From ZC4RG30 sp964632365 (GTDB lineage Bacteria; Pseudomonadota; Gammaproteobacteria; Steroidobacterales; Steroidobacteraceae), in NCBI GenBank assembly GCA_964632365.1, contig CAZWDR010000054.1, positions 1 through 18,299 on the forward strand: a stretch of DNA of 18,299 bases, in the 5' to 3' direction. The notes under the pieces are model-generated. The model worked only from the letters and a program-made list of their open reading frames with translations. It ran no database searches and was not told the origin of the DNA. A program made the position numbers and the translations under genes. Of this stretch, positions 10,332 to 17,315 are shown piece by piece. How positions within the stretch are numbered: the first letter of the stretch is position 1; each line of letters begins with the position of its first letter.

Positions 10332-11072
10332 TCACGCGAGGGCGCGGCGGATCAGCTCGAGGGCCACGAGGCTCAGCAGGATGCGGAAGCCCACCCTGAA
10401 GACCTGTTCCGGCACGCGCGTGAGCATGCGACTGCCCACCGCCGTGCCGGCAAACCCGGCCAGCACCATCAGCAGCATCAGCGGCAGGTACTGCGCGAAG
10501 GCAAAGCCCATCGCGACAAACACGATGACCTTGAACAGGTGCTGCCAGGCGTTGAGCATCGCGTGTGTGGCCACCAGCGCGCGTCGGTCCGGGATGCCAC
10601 GCACGAATGCGGCCACCAGTGGTCCGGCCGCGCCCACCACCATGCCGATCGCCGACACCACGATGCCACCGGCGAACTGCAGCACGCGACTGCTGGCGAT
10701 CAGGCGCGGCTGCGGCAGCCACGTGGTCACCAGCACGAACAGTCCGATGGCGGCGGCGAACCAGCGGTCGGGCAGCGCGCTGGCAAAGCTGCCGCCGAGC
10801 ACGGAGCCGATCACCGCTCCCAGGGTCACCCACAGGATGAAGGGCCACTGCACATGCGCGCGCAGCAGCAGCGCGCGGCCGGCATTGCTGCCCAGCTGCA
10901 CGAAGCCGTGCACCGGCACGACCACCATCGGCGGCAGCACCAGCGTCATCGCGGCGATCATCAGTGATCCGCCGCCCAGCGAGAACGTGGCGGTGATCAG
11001 CGAAGTCAGGAAGCTCAGCGCGACCAGCGCCGCGGCCGGCCCGTCGCCGAGCCCGGGAGCCAGCTGCAGCAT
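10332..11072 (-). CDS. TauE/SafE family permease
   Basis: A 246-residue membrane protein with about eight hydrophobic segments in two similar halves. TauE/SafE signatures are visible: FSLGGGSLMIAAMTLVLPP in the first half and VGAAGPLVAAFVRGIPDRRALVATHAM in the second (here as GAAGPLVAAF and RRALVATHAM). Family members are proposed to export sulfite, sulfoacetate or other small organic anions, but the actual substrate cannot be read. No Shine-Dalgarno precedes the ATG at 11072. A TATAGT box on the minus strand (11085-11080) would place transcription start almost on the ATG, suggesting a leaderless mRNA. The downstream GGT-family gene starts 62 bases on, so TauE may be the first gene of that operon. 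Confidence 0.87.
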   Translation of the reverse strand: MLQLAPGLGDGPAAALVALSFLTSLITATFSLGGGSLMIAAMTLVLPPMVVVPVHGFVQLGSNAGRALLLRAHVQWPFILWVTLGAVIGSVLGGSFASALPDRWFAAAIGLFVLVTTWLPQPRLIASSRVLQFAGGIVVSAIGMVVGAAGPLVAAFVRGIPDRRALVATHAMLNAWQHLFKVIVFVAMGFAFAQYLPLMLLMVLAGFAGTAVGSRMLTRVPEQVFRVGFRILLSLVALELIRRALA

Positions 11073-11079
11073 GGGCGCA

Positions 11080-11087
11080 ACTATACT
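11080..11087. promoter_or_regulatory. Overlapping divergent -10 boxes between TauE and SDR genes
   Basis: The octamer ACTATACT contains TATACT on the plus strand (11082-11087) and TATAGT on the minus strand (11085-11080), each close to TATAAT. The spacer between the two starts is only 41 bases. No good -35 hexamer is seen on either side. The plus-strand box leaves a 20-base leader with GGGAGGGAG for the SDR gene; the minus-strand box leaves essentially none for TauE. Confidence 0.45.
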
Positions 11088-11113
11088 GGCCGCACACGGG
11101 AGGGAGCACGCAC

Positions 11114-11872
11114 ATGAGCGGGATGCGCTTCAGGGACCATTCGGTGATCGTGACCGGCGCCGCGGGCGGCATCGGGCGCGCCAGCGCGGTGGCGTTCGCT
11201 GCCGAAGGCGCCAGCCTCGTCATCGCGGACGTGAAGGATTCGATCGACGAGACGGCGCGCCTGTGCCGCGAGCAGGGTGCGCGCGTGCAGGTGCTGCGCC
11301 TCGATGTGTGTGACGAGGAAGCACCCGCGCGGCTGGTCACCGCAGCGCTGCAGCATCACGGGCGACTCGATGTGGCCTTCAACAATGCCGGCATCGTGGG
11401 CCAGAACGTGGATGTGGCCGATTATCCGGATGCCGTGTGGGACCAGGTCATGAACGTGAACGTGCGTGCGGTATTCCGGGCCATGAAGGCGCAGATCCGC
11501 GCGATGCGACCGCAGCGGCGCGGCGCCATCGTCAATACCGCATCGGTCGCCAGTTCGCATGCGATGAAAATGGGCTCGGGCTATGTGGCCGCGAAGCACG
11601 CGCTTCTCGGCCTGACCCGGGCCGCCGCGCTCGACGTGGCCGGCGATGGCATCCGCATCAATGCCGTCTCGCCCGGCATCATCGACACGCCGCTGCTCGA
11701 ACATGGCAGGCAGGTGCCTGGCCTGATCGATGGGCTGCAGGCCGCCGTTCCGATGGGGCGGCTCGGGCAGTCCAGCGAGGTCGCGCGGCTGGTGCTGTTC
11801 CTCGCTTCGGACGAAGCGGCCTACATGACCGGCCAGGGCGTGCTCGTGGATGGCGGCGTCACGGTGGTGTGA
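11114..11872 (+). CDS. Short-chain dehydrogenase/reductase (SDR)
   Basis: A 252-residue classical SDR. It has the cofactor loop TGAAGGIG (14-21), an acidic residue at the end of the second strand (IADV, Asp39) that favours NAD(H), NNAG (90-93), catalytic Ser144, the YxxxK pair Tyr157/Lys161 (YVAAK), and the usual SPGIIDTPL and C-terminal LVDGG. It should oxidise or reduce an alcohol/ketone in the cytoplasm; the substrate is unknown. The ATG at 11114 is preceded by GGGAGGGAG. It is divergent from TauE and converges on the cupin gene with only 16 bases between the stops and no visible terminator. Confidence 0.93.
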   Translation: MSGMRFRDHSVIVTGAAGGIGRASAVAFAAEGASLVIADVKDSIDETARLCREQGARVQVLRLDVCDEEAPARLVTAALQHHGRLDVAFNNAGIVGQNVDVADYPDAVWDQVMNVNVRAVFRAMKAQIRAMRPQRRGAIVNTASVASSHAMKMGSGYVAAKHALLGLTRAAALDVAGDGIRINAVSPGIIDTPLLEHGRQVPGLIDGLQAAVPMGRLGQSSEVARLVLFLASDEAAYMTGQGVLVDGGVTVV

Positions 11873-11888
11873 CCCCCACGCGCACGTC

Positions 11889-12365
11889 TCAGGCGTGTTC
11901 GTCCGGTTCGACGCCCTTCGGCTGCACGGACCAGTCGGCCGGTTCGTCGTCTTCGTCGGCTTCGGACTCCTCGGCGGTCTGGTGGATCTTGCCCGGCTGG
12001 TGGTGCGACGGCGCATAGATGGTGTACACCTGCATCGGCTCCTCGCCGATGTTGGTGATGTTGTGCCACGTGCCGGCCGGCACCAGCACGCACCACCCGT
12101 CGGACACCTCACGATCGAACGTGAGCTGGTCCTTCTCAGGCCCCATCTGCACGCGACCCCGGCCGCCATCCAGGCGCAGGAACTGGTCGGTCTCGCCATG
12201 CTTCTCGAGCCCGATGTCGCTGCCCGGCGGGATGGACATCAGCGTCACCTGCAGGTAGCGGCCGCTCCAGGCCACGGCGCGGTAATGCGGGTTGTCGAGC
12301 GTGGCCTGCTCGAGGTCGAAGGATTGCGGCTTCGGTCCGATGTCCTGGATGGTCTGCTTGGTCAC
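11889..12365 (-). CDS. Cupin domain protein
   Basis: A 158-residue soluble protein with one cupin barrel. The first motif is GSDIGLEKHGETDQFLRL (His56, Glu58, Gln61 as likely metal ligands); it lacks the second His of the classical HxH. The second motif is VPAGTWHNITN (His101). This pattern matches small cupins related to mannose-6-phosphate isomerase; no enzymatic role is assigned. After about residue 130 the protein ends in a very acidic tail (EESEADEDDEPADW) that is probably disordered. The start is GTG at 12365 because AGAGGGAAG lies just upstream; the frame is open further but that stretch is not protein-like. It converges on the SDR gene. Confidence 0.85.
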   Translation of the reverse strand: MTKQTIQDIGPKPQSFDLEQATLDNPHYRAVAWSGRYLQVTLMSIPPGSDIGLEKHGETDQFLRLDGGRGRVQMGPEKDQLTFDREVSDGWCVLVPAGTWHNITNIGEEPMQVYTIYAPSHHQPGKIHQTAEESEADEDDEPADWSVQPKGVEPDEHA

Positions 12366-12511
12366 GTTTCTTCCCTCTTGTTGGCTGCACCATCGCACGC
12401 CGCCCGAGGTGTGTCAGGCGCCGATCGGATCATCGGGTTGCCGGCTTTCTCCGACGAGGCGGCGCGACGTCGCGGCATGGCGCGCGCGGTTCCGGTGCCG
12501 TCCTACGCTGC

Positions 12512-12529
12512 ATAGGCCCGCGGGCCTAT
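12512..12529. promoter_or_regulatory. 18-bp perfect palindrome upstream of hemerythrin-like gene
   Basis: ATAGGCCCGCGGGCCTAT reads the same on both strands. It lies 85 bases before the hemerythrin-like start and about 147 bases before the cupin start, in the 249-base divergent spacer. It could be a dimeric regulator site or a cruciform-prone GC palindrome. Nothing else in that spacer could be identified apart from the Shine-Dalgarno GAGGGA at 12603-12608. Confidence 0.35.
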
Positions 12530-12614
12530 CTGCCACCAGCAACCACTGCCCTATCGTTGCCGCCGTGAAAGTCCCTCCAATGCTTCGGGGGGCCTCAATC
12601 CAGAGGGAAAGAAC

Positions 12615-13226
12615 ATGCCGAAGTCCACCCAGCGCAAATCCACCCGCAGCACCCGCTCGACCAGCACCCGCCGTCGCGCGGCCAGCCCGCGCCAGGGCGG
12701 CCGGTCGTCGCCGCAGGACGCCATCCAGTTGCTCAAGGCCGATCACCGGCAGGTCGAGCAGTGGTTCGGGCAGTTCGAGAAGGCGCGCTCCGCAGACCGC
12801 AAGCGCGAGCTGGCGCAGAACATCTGCAAGGCACTGACCGTGCACGCGCAGATCGAGGAGGAGATCTTCTATCCGGCCTTCCTCGAGGCCACGCAGGACA
12901 CCGACATGCACCACGAGGCCGAAGTGGAGCATGACGGCGCCAAGAAGCTCATTGCCGAGATCGAGGGTTCCGGCCCCGAAGATGACTACTACGATGCCCG
13001 GGTCACCGTGCTCTCGGAAATGATCAAGCACCATGTGAAGGAAGAGGAACAGCGCGATGGCATGTTCGCCAAGGCGCGCAAGTCCGACATGGACCTGAAG
13101 GAACTCGGCCTGCGGCTGAAGGAGCGCAAGGACGAACTGATGGCCAGCGGGCTGTCACGTGCAGCGGCGGCCGTGGGTCTGCGCCGTGGTCGCGGCCGGC
13201 GCGGAGAGTCACGCCCCTCCGCCTGA
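12615..13226 (+). CDS. Hemerythrin-like HHE cation-binding protein with basic tails
   Basis: A 203-residue protein. The helical core (about 35-155) carries the His/Glu pattern of hemerythrin-like four-helix bundles: LLKADH (His44), LTVHAQIEEEIFYP (His77, Glu81), EVEHDGAKKL (His106) and IKHHVKEEE (His139/140, Glu143). It should hold a di-iron or similar metal centre and bind oxygen, nitric oxide or act in stress defence. The first 33 residues are almost only Ser, Thr, Arg and Lys, and the last 20 are Arg/Gly-rich; both tails are likely disordered and could bind nucleic acid. The ATG at 12615 has GAGGGA seven bases upstream. Two hairpins follow the stop. The region before it contains an 18-bp palindrome. 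Confidence 0.88.
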   Translation: MPKSTQRKSTRSTRSTSTRRRAASPRQGGRSSPQDAIQLLKADHRQVEQWFGQFEKARSADRKRELAQNICKALTVHAQIEEEIFYPAFLEATQDTDMHHEAEVEHDGAKKLIAEIEGSGPEDDYYDARVTVLSEMIKHHVKEEEQRDGMFAKARKSDMDLKELGLRLKERKDELMASGLSRAAAAVGLRRGRGRRGESRPSA

Positions 13227-13234
13227 TGGCCTGC

Positions 13235-13262
13235 CGGACCCGGGAGTGCGCTCCCGGGTCCG
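13235..13262. terminator. Strong hairpin after hemerythrin-like gene
   Basis: A perfect 12-bp stem (C-GGACCCGGGAG with its complement) closes a TGCG loop. There is no T run on either strand, so it may act as an RNA 3'-end stabiliser or a first-stage terminator upstream of the second hairpin. Confidence 0.5.
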
Positions 13263-13277
13263 ATGGTCCGTTTCGTG

Positions 13278-13303
13278 AAGGCGCTGCATCGCAGCGCCTT
13301 TTT
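13278..13303 (+). terminator. Rho-independent terminator
   Basis: AAGGCGCTGC (13278-13287) pairs with GCAGCGCCTT (13291-13300) around an ATC loop. The T run ends at 13303, giving the classic plus-strand terminator for the hemerythrin-like gene. The ankyrin gene's stop codon (13305-13303, minus strand) overlaps the T run, so both genes end at this element. Confidence 0.8.
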
Positions 13304-14751
13304 CAGTTGCGCGGTGCGCCCTGCAGCAGTTCGACGACGCTGGCGTGCCCGCCGGCACGCGCCAGGTCGATGGCCGCCTTGCCATCCTGATCGCGCACGG
13401 ACACATCGGCACGCGCCGCGAGCAGCTGCATGGTGATCTCGTGCAGCCCGAACTGCGCCGCCATCAGCACCGGCGCCGTGCCAGCCCGGTTGCGCACATT
13501 CACCCCCGCACCCGAGCTGATCAGCAGCGTCACCAGCTCCGCGTCGGCCGTGCGCGTGGCTTCCATCAGGGGGGTGTTGCCGCCGCTGTCGGCGGCGTTG
13601 GGATCAGCGCGCGCGGCGAGCAGCATGCGCGCCACCTGCAGCCGGCGCGCGGTCGATGCGGACTCGTGGCTCTTCGCGGCGGGCCGGAAGATCACGCGCA
13701 TCAGCGATTCACGGTCGGGCCCCAGCGCCATGCCGATGCCGGCGACGATCAGCTCGTATTCGGTCTTGCCGGACGCGATCGACAGTGCCGTATCGCCCTC
13801 CGCATTGCGCGCATGCACGTCGACGCCGGCGGCGAGCAGCGCCTCGACCGCGGTGGCGTGGTGGCGCCGCGCAGCGAGCATCAGCAGCGTGTTGCCCTTG
13901 TCGTCACGGTAGGCCGTCGATGCGCCCTGGCGCAGTACCGCCGCGAACAGCGCGGCGCTGGGCATCTCGGCGACCTGCACCAGTGTGTTGGCCTTGCCCG
14001 GGTTCAGCACCGGCTGCAGGTCGAGCAGCTTGCGCAGCACGCCCTCCCGGCCGGTCACCGACGCGGCGAGCGTGGCGCCCTGGTCCAGCAGGAACTGCGC
14101 GGCGGTCCAGTGGTGCCGCTCCAGCGCCACATCCAGCGCGGTATAGCCCCCTTCACGTCGCTGGTGGTCCACGTCCTCGTCCGGGGTCAGCAGCAGTTCG
14201 AGCAGCGGCACCGAACCTGTACCGGCCGCAGTGAACAGCAACCGCGCGCCATCCTCATCCAGCTCGTCACGGTCAGCGCCGGCATCCAGCAGCAGCCGCG
14301 CGATTGCAGCGGAGCCAGTGGCGACGGCAACGCGCAGCGCGGTCAGGCCCTGTGCGCCAGCCCGTTCGTTGACGCGCGCGCCGGCATTGAGCAGGTGCTG
14401 CACGACCTCGGCATTGCCGCTGGCCGCAGCATGCATCAGCGCGGTGATCTCGCCGGCCCGTTCTGCATTGGGATCGGCGCCAGCCGCCAGCAGCGCATCG
14501 ACCACCGCCAGATGGCCGTTCTCCGCCGCCTGCATCAGCGCGGTGGTCTCGCGCTCACCGCGCGCGTCGGGTTTCGCGCCCTGGGCCAGCGCGCCCTGCA
14601 GCTGCGCCGCATCGCCTGCGCCCGCCGCCTGCATCAGGTCGGCATCGGGATCTGCGTGGGCAACGGTGGTTGCCAGCAGCAGCACCAGTGCCGCGCCGGC
14701 GCCCGTCAGGCCTGGCCACGGTGTGCGGCCGGCAAGGGGAGAGATAGGCAT
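13303..14751 (-). CDS. Exported ankyrin-repeat protein
   Basis: A 482-residue protein. Residues 1-33 form a Sec signal peptide (hydrophobic GAALVLLLATT, cleavage likely after AHA). The remainder is a chain of roughly ten ankyrin repeats from about 36 to 480, with repeated TALMxAAxxG and VVxxLLxAGADPN-type signatures (for example at 69-97, 102-131, 136-164, 288-316, 391-420, 424-453). A less regular stretch at about 235-285 and an insertion at 335-370 interrupt the array. Such proteins bind partner proteins; the partner here is unknown, and location is periplasmic or outside the cell. The ATG at 14751 is chosen because it gives the signal peptide, though its Shine-Dalgarno is poor and the start sits in a 16-bp palindrome. 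It is divergent from the BamE-like gene. Confidence 0.88.
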   Translation of the reverse strand: MPISPLAGRTPWPGLTGAGAALVLLLATTVAHADPDADLMQAAGAGDAAQLQGALAQGAKPDARGERETTALMQAAENGHLAVVDALLAAGADPNAERAGEITALMHAAASGNAEVVQHLLNAGARVNERAGAQGLTALRVAVATGSAAIARLLLDAGADRDELDEDGARLLFTAAGTGSVPLLELLLTPDEDVDHQRREGGYTALDVALERHHWTAAQFLLDQGATLAASVTGREGVLRKLLDLQPVLNPGKANTLVQVAEMPSAALFAAVLRQGASTAYRDDKGNTLLMLAARRHHATAVEALLAAGVDVHARNAEGDTALSIASGKTEYELIVAGIGMALGPDRESLMRVIFRPAAKSHESASTARRLQVARMLLAARADPNAADSGGNTPLMEATRTADAELVTLLISSGAGVNVRNRAGTAPVLMAAQFGLHEITMQLLAARADVSVRDQDGKAAIDLARAGGHASVVELLQGAPRN

Positions 14752-14758
14752 GCCTATC
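14743..14758. promoter_or_regulatory. 16-bp perfect palindrome over the ankyrin gene start
   Basis: GATAGGCATGCCTATC is a perfect palindrome with the start codon at its centre. It covers the presumed Shine-Dalgarno (GATAGG) and the first codons. In RNA it would fold and hide the start; in DNA it could bind a dimeric regulator. Its half-sites ATAGGC/GCCTAT also occur in the palindrome at 12512-12529. Confidence 0.35.
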
Positions 14759-14938
14759 AGTACCAGCTTCGCGCCCGAAGTTCCAACGTGGCCGCTGTTT
14801 TTCACGCCAGCACCGTACGCGGCGCTGAATGACCGCCAGGTGCGGTTCATGCTATGCAGCGACTGGGCGGTCAGGCGCCAGCGCATTCGCATCGGCCAGC
14901 GCAGCTGCGTCCGGCAATCGCTCCCCAGGAGGCAACCC

Positions 14939-15385
14939 ATGGCCCGCATGGTCCGGATACTCGCTCTGCTGGCTTTCGCGCCGCTGGCCCTGGCGCAGGA
15001 CAGCGTGGCCGTCACGCGGCTGGAAACCGAGCTGCGCCAGCTGCAGCGCGAGGTCTTCCTGCTTTCCCAGCGGGTGAGCCAGCTCGGCGCGCAGCCCGCC
15101 GGCGTTTCGGCGCCGCCGCTGCGCGCGCCCGAGGCGGTCGCGGCCCCGACTCCGGCGGCGTCACTGCCGCGCTGGGTCAGCGCTGTGCGATGGCAGGCGC
15201 TGCGGCCCGGCATGAATGCGCTGCAGGTGATGGCGGAGCTGGGTCAGCCCAGTTCGATGCGCGGCGATGGCACGACGCGCGTGCTGCTGTATGCGCTGGA
15301 GATCGGGCCGGGCGGCTTCCTCGCCGGCAGTGTCACGCTGCAGGCCGATGCCGTGACGGCCATCGAAACGCCCGTCCTCAAGTAG
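14939..15385 (+). CDS. Exported coiled-coil protein with BamE/SmpA-like domain
   Basis: A 148-residue protein. Residues 1-19 are a signal peptide (ILALLAFAPLALA, cleavage before Gln20; no lipobox Cys). Residues 24-50 form a heptad-like coiled coil (RLETELRQLQREVFLLSQRV), and 51-77 a Pro/Ala linker. From about 82 to 145 the sequence WQALRPGMNALQVMAELGQPSS and the following strands resemble the BamE/SmpA-OmlA fold. It is therefore probably a periplasmic protein with a protein-binding domain; a role in outer-membrane assembly is not shown. The ATG at 14939 has a near-ideal AGGAGG upstream. The 187-base region before it also serves the divergent ankyrin gene; no convincing promoter was seen there beyond the start palindrome. 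Confidence 0.75.
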   Translation: MARMVRILALLAFAPLALAQDSVAVTRLETELRQLQREVFLLSQRVSQLGAQPAGVSAPPLRAPEAVAAPTPAASLPRWVSAVRWQALRPGMNALQVMAELGQPSSMRGDGTTRVLLYALEIGPGGFLAGSVTLQADAVTAIETPVLK

Positions 15386-15497
15386 CCCGGGCGGCCCCCG
15401 CAGGACGTCTCCCGGCGTCCTACACACGCATGCTGTGTCCGCCCTGCGCGACCCTTTCGCGGCGCGTCTAGACTGGCGCCACAATCGGGAGGGAGTT

Positions 15498-17315
15498 CTG
15501 GACAATTTCACGCTGCCTGGCGGGCTTCAGTCCCATCAGGTCATGTTCCTTGTGATCCTGGTCGGCGCGCTGGCGCTGTTCATCCGTGGCCGGCCGCGCA
15601 TCGATGTCACCGCGATGCTGGTGCTGCTGTCGCTGACCTTCACCGGGCTGCTGCAGCCGCGCGAGGCGCTGGCCGGCTTCATCAGCGAGCCGGCCATCAT
15701 CGTGGCCTCGGTGTTCGTGATGGCCGCCGCGCTGTCCGCAACGGGGGTCACTGACCGCATCGGCCACTGGATCAGTTCGGCCGCCGGCGGCAGCGAGACG
15801 CGCGCCATCCTCGTGCTGATGCCGGCGGTGTCGGTGCTGGCCGCGTTCTCGCATCACCTGATGGTCACCGCGATGATGCTGCCCATCGTGATGCGCTTCG
15901 CGCGCGACTTCCACATCCCCGCCTCGCGGCTGCTGATGCCGATGTCGCTGGCGGCCTCCCTGGGCACCACGCTGACGCTGTTCAGCGCGCCGGCTTTCCT
16001 GCTCGCTGGTGACATGCTGCGGCGGCAGACCGGCGCGGGCCTCGAGATCTTCGACATCACGCCGATCGGCATCGCGCTCGTCATCACCGGCGTCGTCTAC
16101 CTGCTGCTGATGCGCTGGCTGATCCCGCGCCGCACTGGCACGCCGGACCAGGATTACCTGCGCCTGGAGAAGTACTACACCGAACTGCTGGTGCAGGAGG
16201 ACTCGCCCTGGATCGGCAAGCCGCTGTCGGAGTTCTGCGCGAAGAACACCGAGGAGGACCTGCTGGTGGTCGACCGGCTGCGCAACGGCGTGCGCGTGAC
16301 GCCGCGCGACTCGCCGCTGGCCGCCGGGGACGTGCTGCTGGTGCGCGCATCGCCCGAAGAGCTGCAGTCGGTGAAGCAGCAGCCGGGATTGACGCTCAAC
16401 GCGATCGCCAAGTACGGCGACAAGTCCGGCAACGACGGCAGCAGCGGCGAACTGGTGCAGGTGGTGGTCGCGCCGCGGTCGGAGTTTGCCGGCCGCAGCA
16501 TCGGCGACATCGATTTCTTCCGCACGCTGGGCGTGGTGGTGGTGGGCCTGTGGCGCCGGCAGTCCTTCATCGTGAAGGAAATCTCCGCCGTGCGCCTCGA
16601 GGAAGGCGACGTGCTGGTGGTGTCGGGCAAGCCGGAGCGGCTGGAGATGCTGGCGCGGCACTCCGGGTTCCTGATGATGGTGCCGTTCCAGGCGAAGCAG
16701 AAATGGCGGCATCGGGCGCGCACCGCGATCGTCATCCTGCTGGCCGTGGTCGCGCTGGCCGCGCTCGACGTGGCGCCGCCGCAGATGATCTTCCTCGCCG
16801 GTGCCGTGGCGATGGTGGTGGCCGGATGCGTTGACGTCGAGCAGGGTTACCGCGAGATCGACGTGCGCATTTTCGTGATGATCGCCGGCGTGATCCCGCT
16901 GGGCACGGCGATGGAGTCCACCGGCGTGGCCGGCCTGTTCGCCGAACAGCTGCTGGCCCTCACCGAGGGATGGAGCGCCCTGGCGCTGCTGGTGACCATG
17001 TTCGTCTCGGGCGCGCTGCTGACGCAGATCCTCTCCGATGCGGCCACCACGGTGCTGATCGGCCCCATTGCGATCGCGCTGGCCGTCGCGATCGGGTTGC
17101 CGCCGGCTCCGTTCGTGGTCTGCGTGGCGCTCGGCGCGGTGGCGTCATTCCTGACGCCGATCGGGCACCACGGCAACCTGCTGATCCTGCATCCGGGACG
17201 CTACACCTTCGGTGATTTCCTGCGGGTGGGCGTGCCGCTGACGGTGCTGCTGTGCCTGGTGTCGGCATGGATCGCGCGCGCGATCTGGCTCGACGGCCCC
17301 TGGCTGCCGTTCTAG
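15498..17315 (+). CDS. SLC13/DASS-like permease with two RCK_C domains
   Basis: About 605 residues. Two membrane halves of the ion-transporter superfamily flank two TrkA-C/RCK_C regulatory domains (about 226-300, YYTELLVQEDSPWIGKPLSE; about 320-395, VVVAPRSEFAGRSIGDIDF). Relatives take up dicarboxylates, sulfate or other anions. Key transport motifs are changed: the usual NNT of the first hairpin is SHHLM (His119-His120), GTSTN is FSAPA, and the second-half NN is SD (513-514). The start is uncertain. A CTG at 15498 lies five bases after GGAGG and gives a natural N-terminus (DNFTLPGG...). The alternatives are GTG 15435, which has no Shine-Dalgarno and includes promoter-like DNA, and ATG 15543. 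The 3' end converges on the DUF421 gene, sharing CTAG. Confidence 0.88.
   Translation: MDNFTLPGGLQSHQVMFLVILVGALALFIRGRPRIDVTAMLVLLSLTFTGLLQPREALAGFISEPAIIVASVFVMAAALSATGVTDRIGHWISSAAGGSETRAILVLMPAVSVLAAFSHHLMVTAMMLPIVMRFARDFHIPASRLLMPMSLAASLGTTLTLFSAPAFLLAGDMLRRQTGAGLEIFDITPIGIALVITGVVYLLLMRWLIPRRTGTPDQDYLRLEKYYTELLVQEDSPWIGKPLSEFCAKNTEEDLLVVDRLRNGVRVTPRDSPLAAGDVLLVRASPEELQSVKQQPGLTLNAIAKYGDKSGNDGSSGELVQVVVAPRSEFAGRSIGDIDFFRTLGVVVVGLWRRQSFIVKEISAVRLEEGDVLVVSGKPERLEMLARHSGFLMMVPFQAKQKWRHRARTAIVILLAVVALAALDVAPPQMIFLAGAVAMVVAGCVDVEQGYREIDVRIFVMIAGVIPLGTAMESTGVAGLFAEQLLALTEGWSALALLVTMFVSGALLTQILSDAATTVLIGPIAIALAVAIGLPPAPFVVCVALGAVASFLTPIGHHGNLLILHPGRYTFGDFLRVGVPLTVLLCLVSAWIARAIWLDGPWLPF

Noticed and set aside
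15435..15497. GTG at 15435 as the SLC13-like start
   Set aside because: It has no Shine-Dalgarno, its residues are not family-like, and it would place the promoter-like TAGACT and the ribosome site inside the coding region; not fully excluded.
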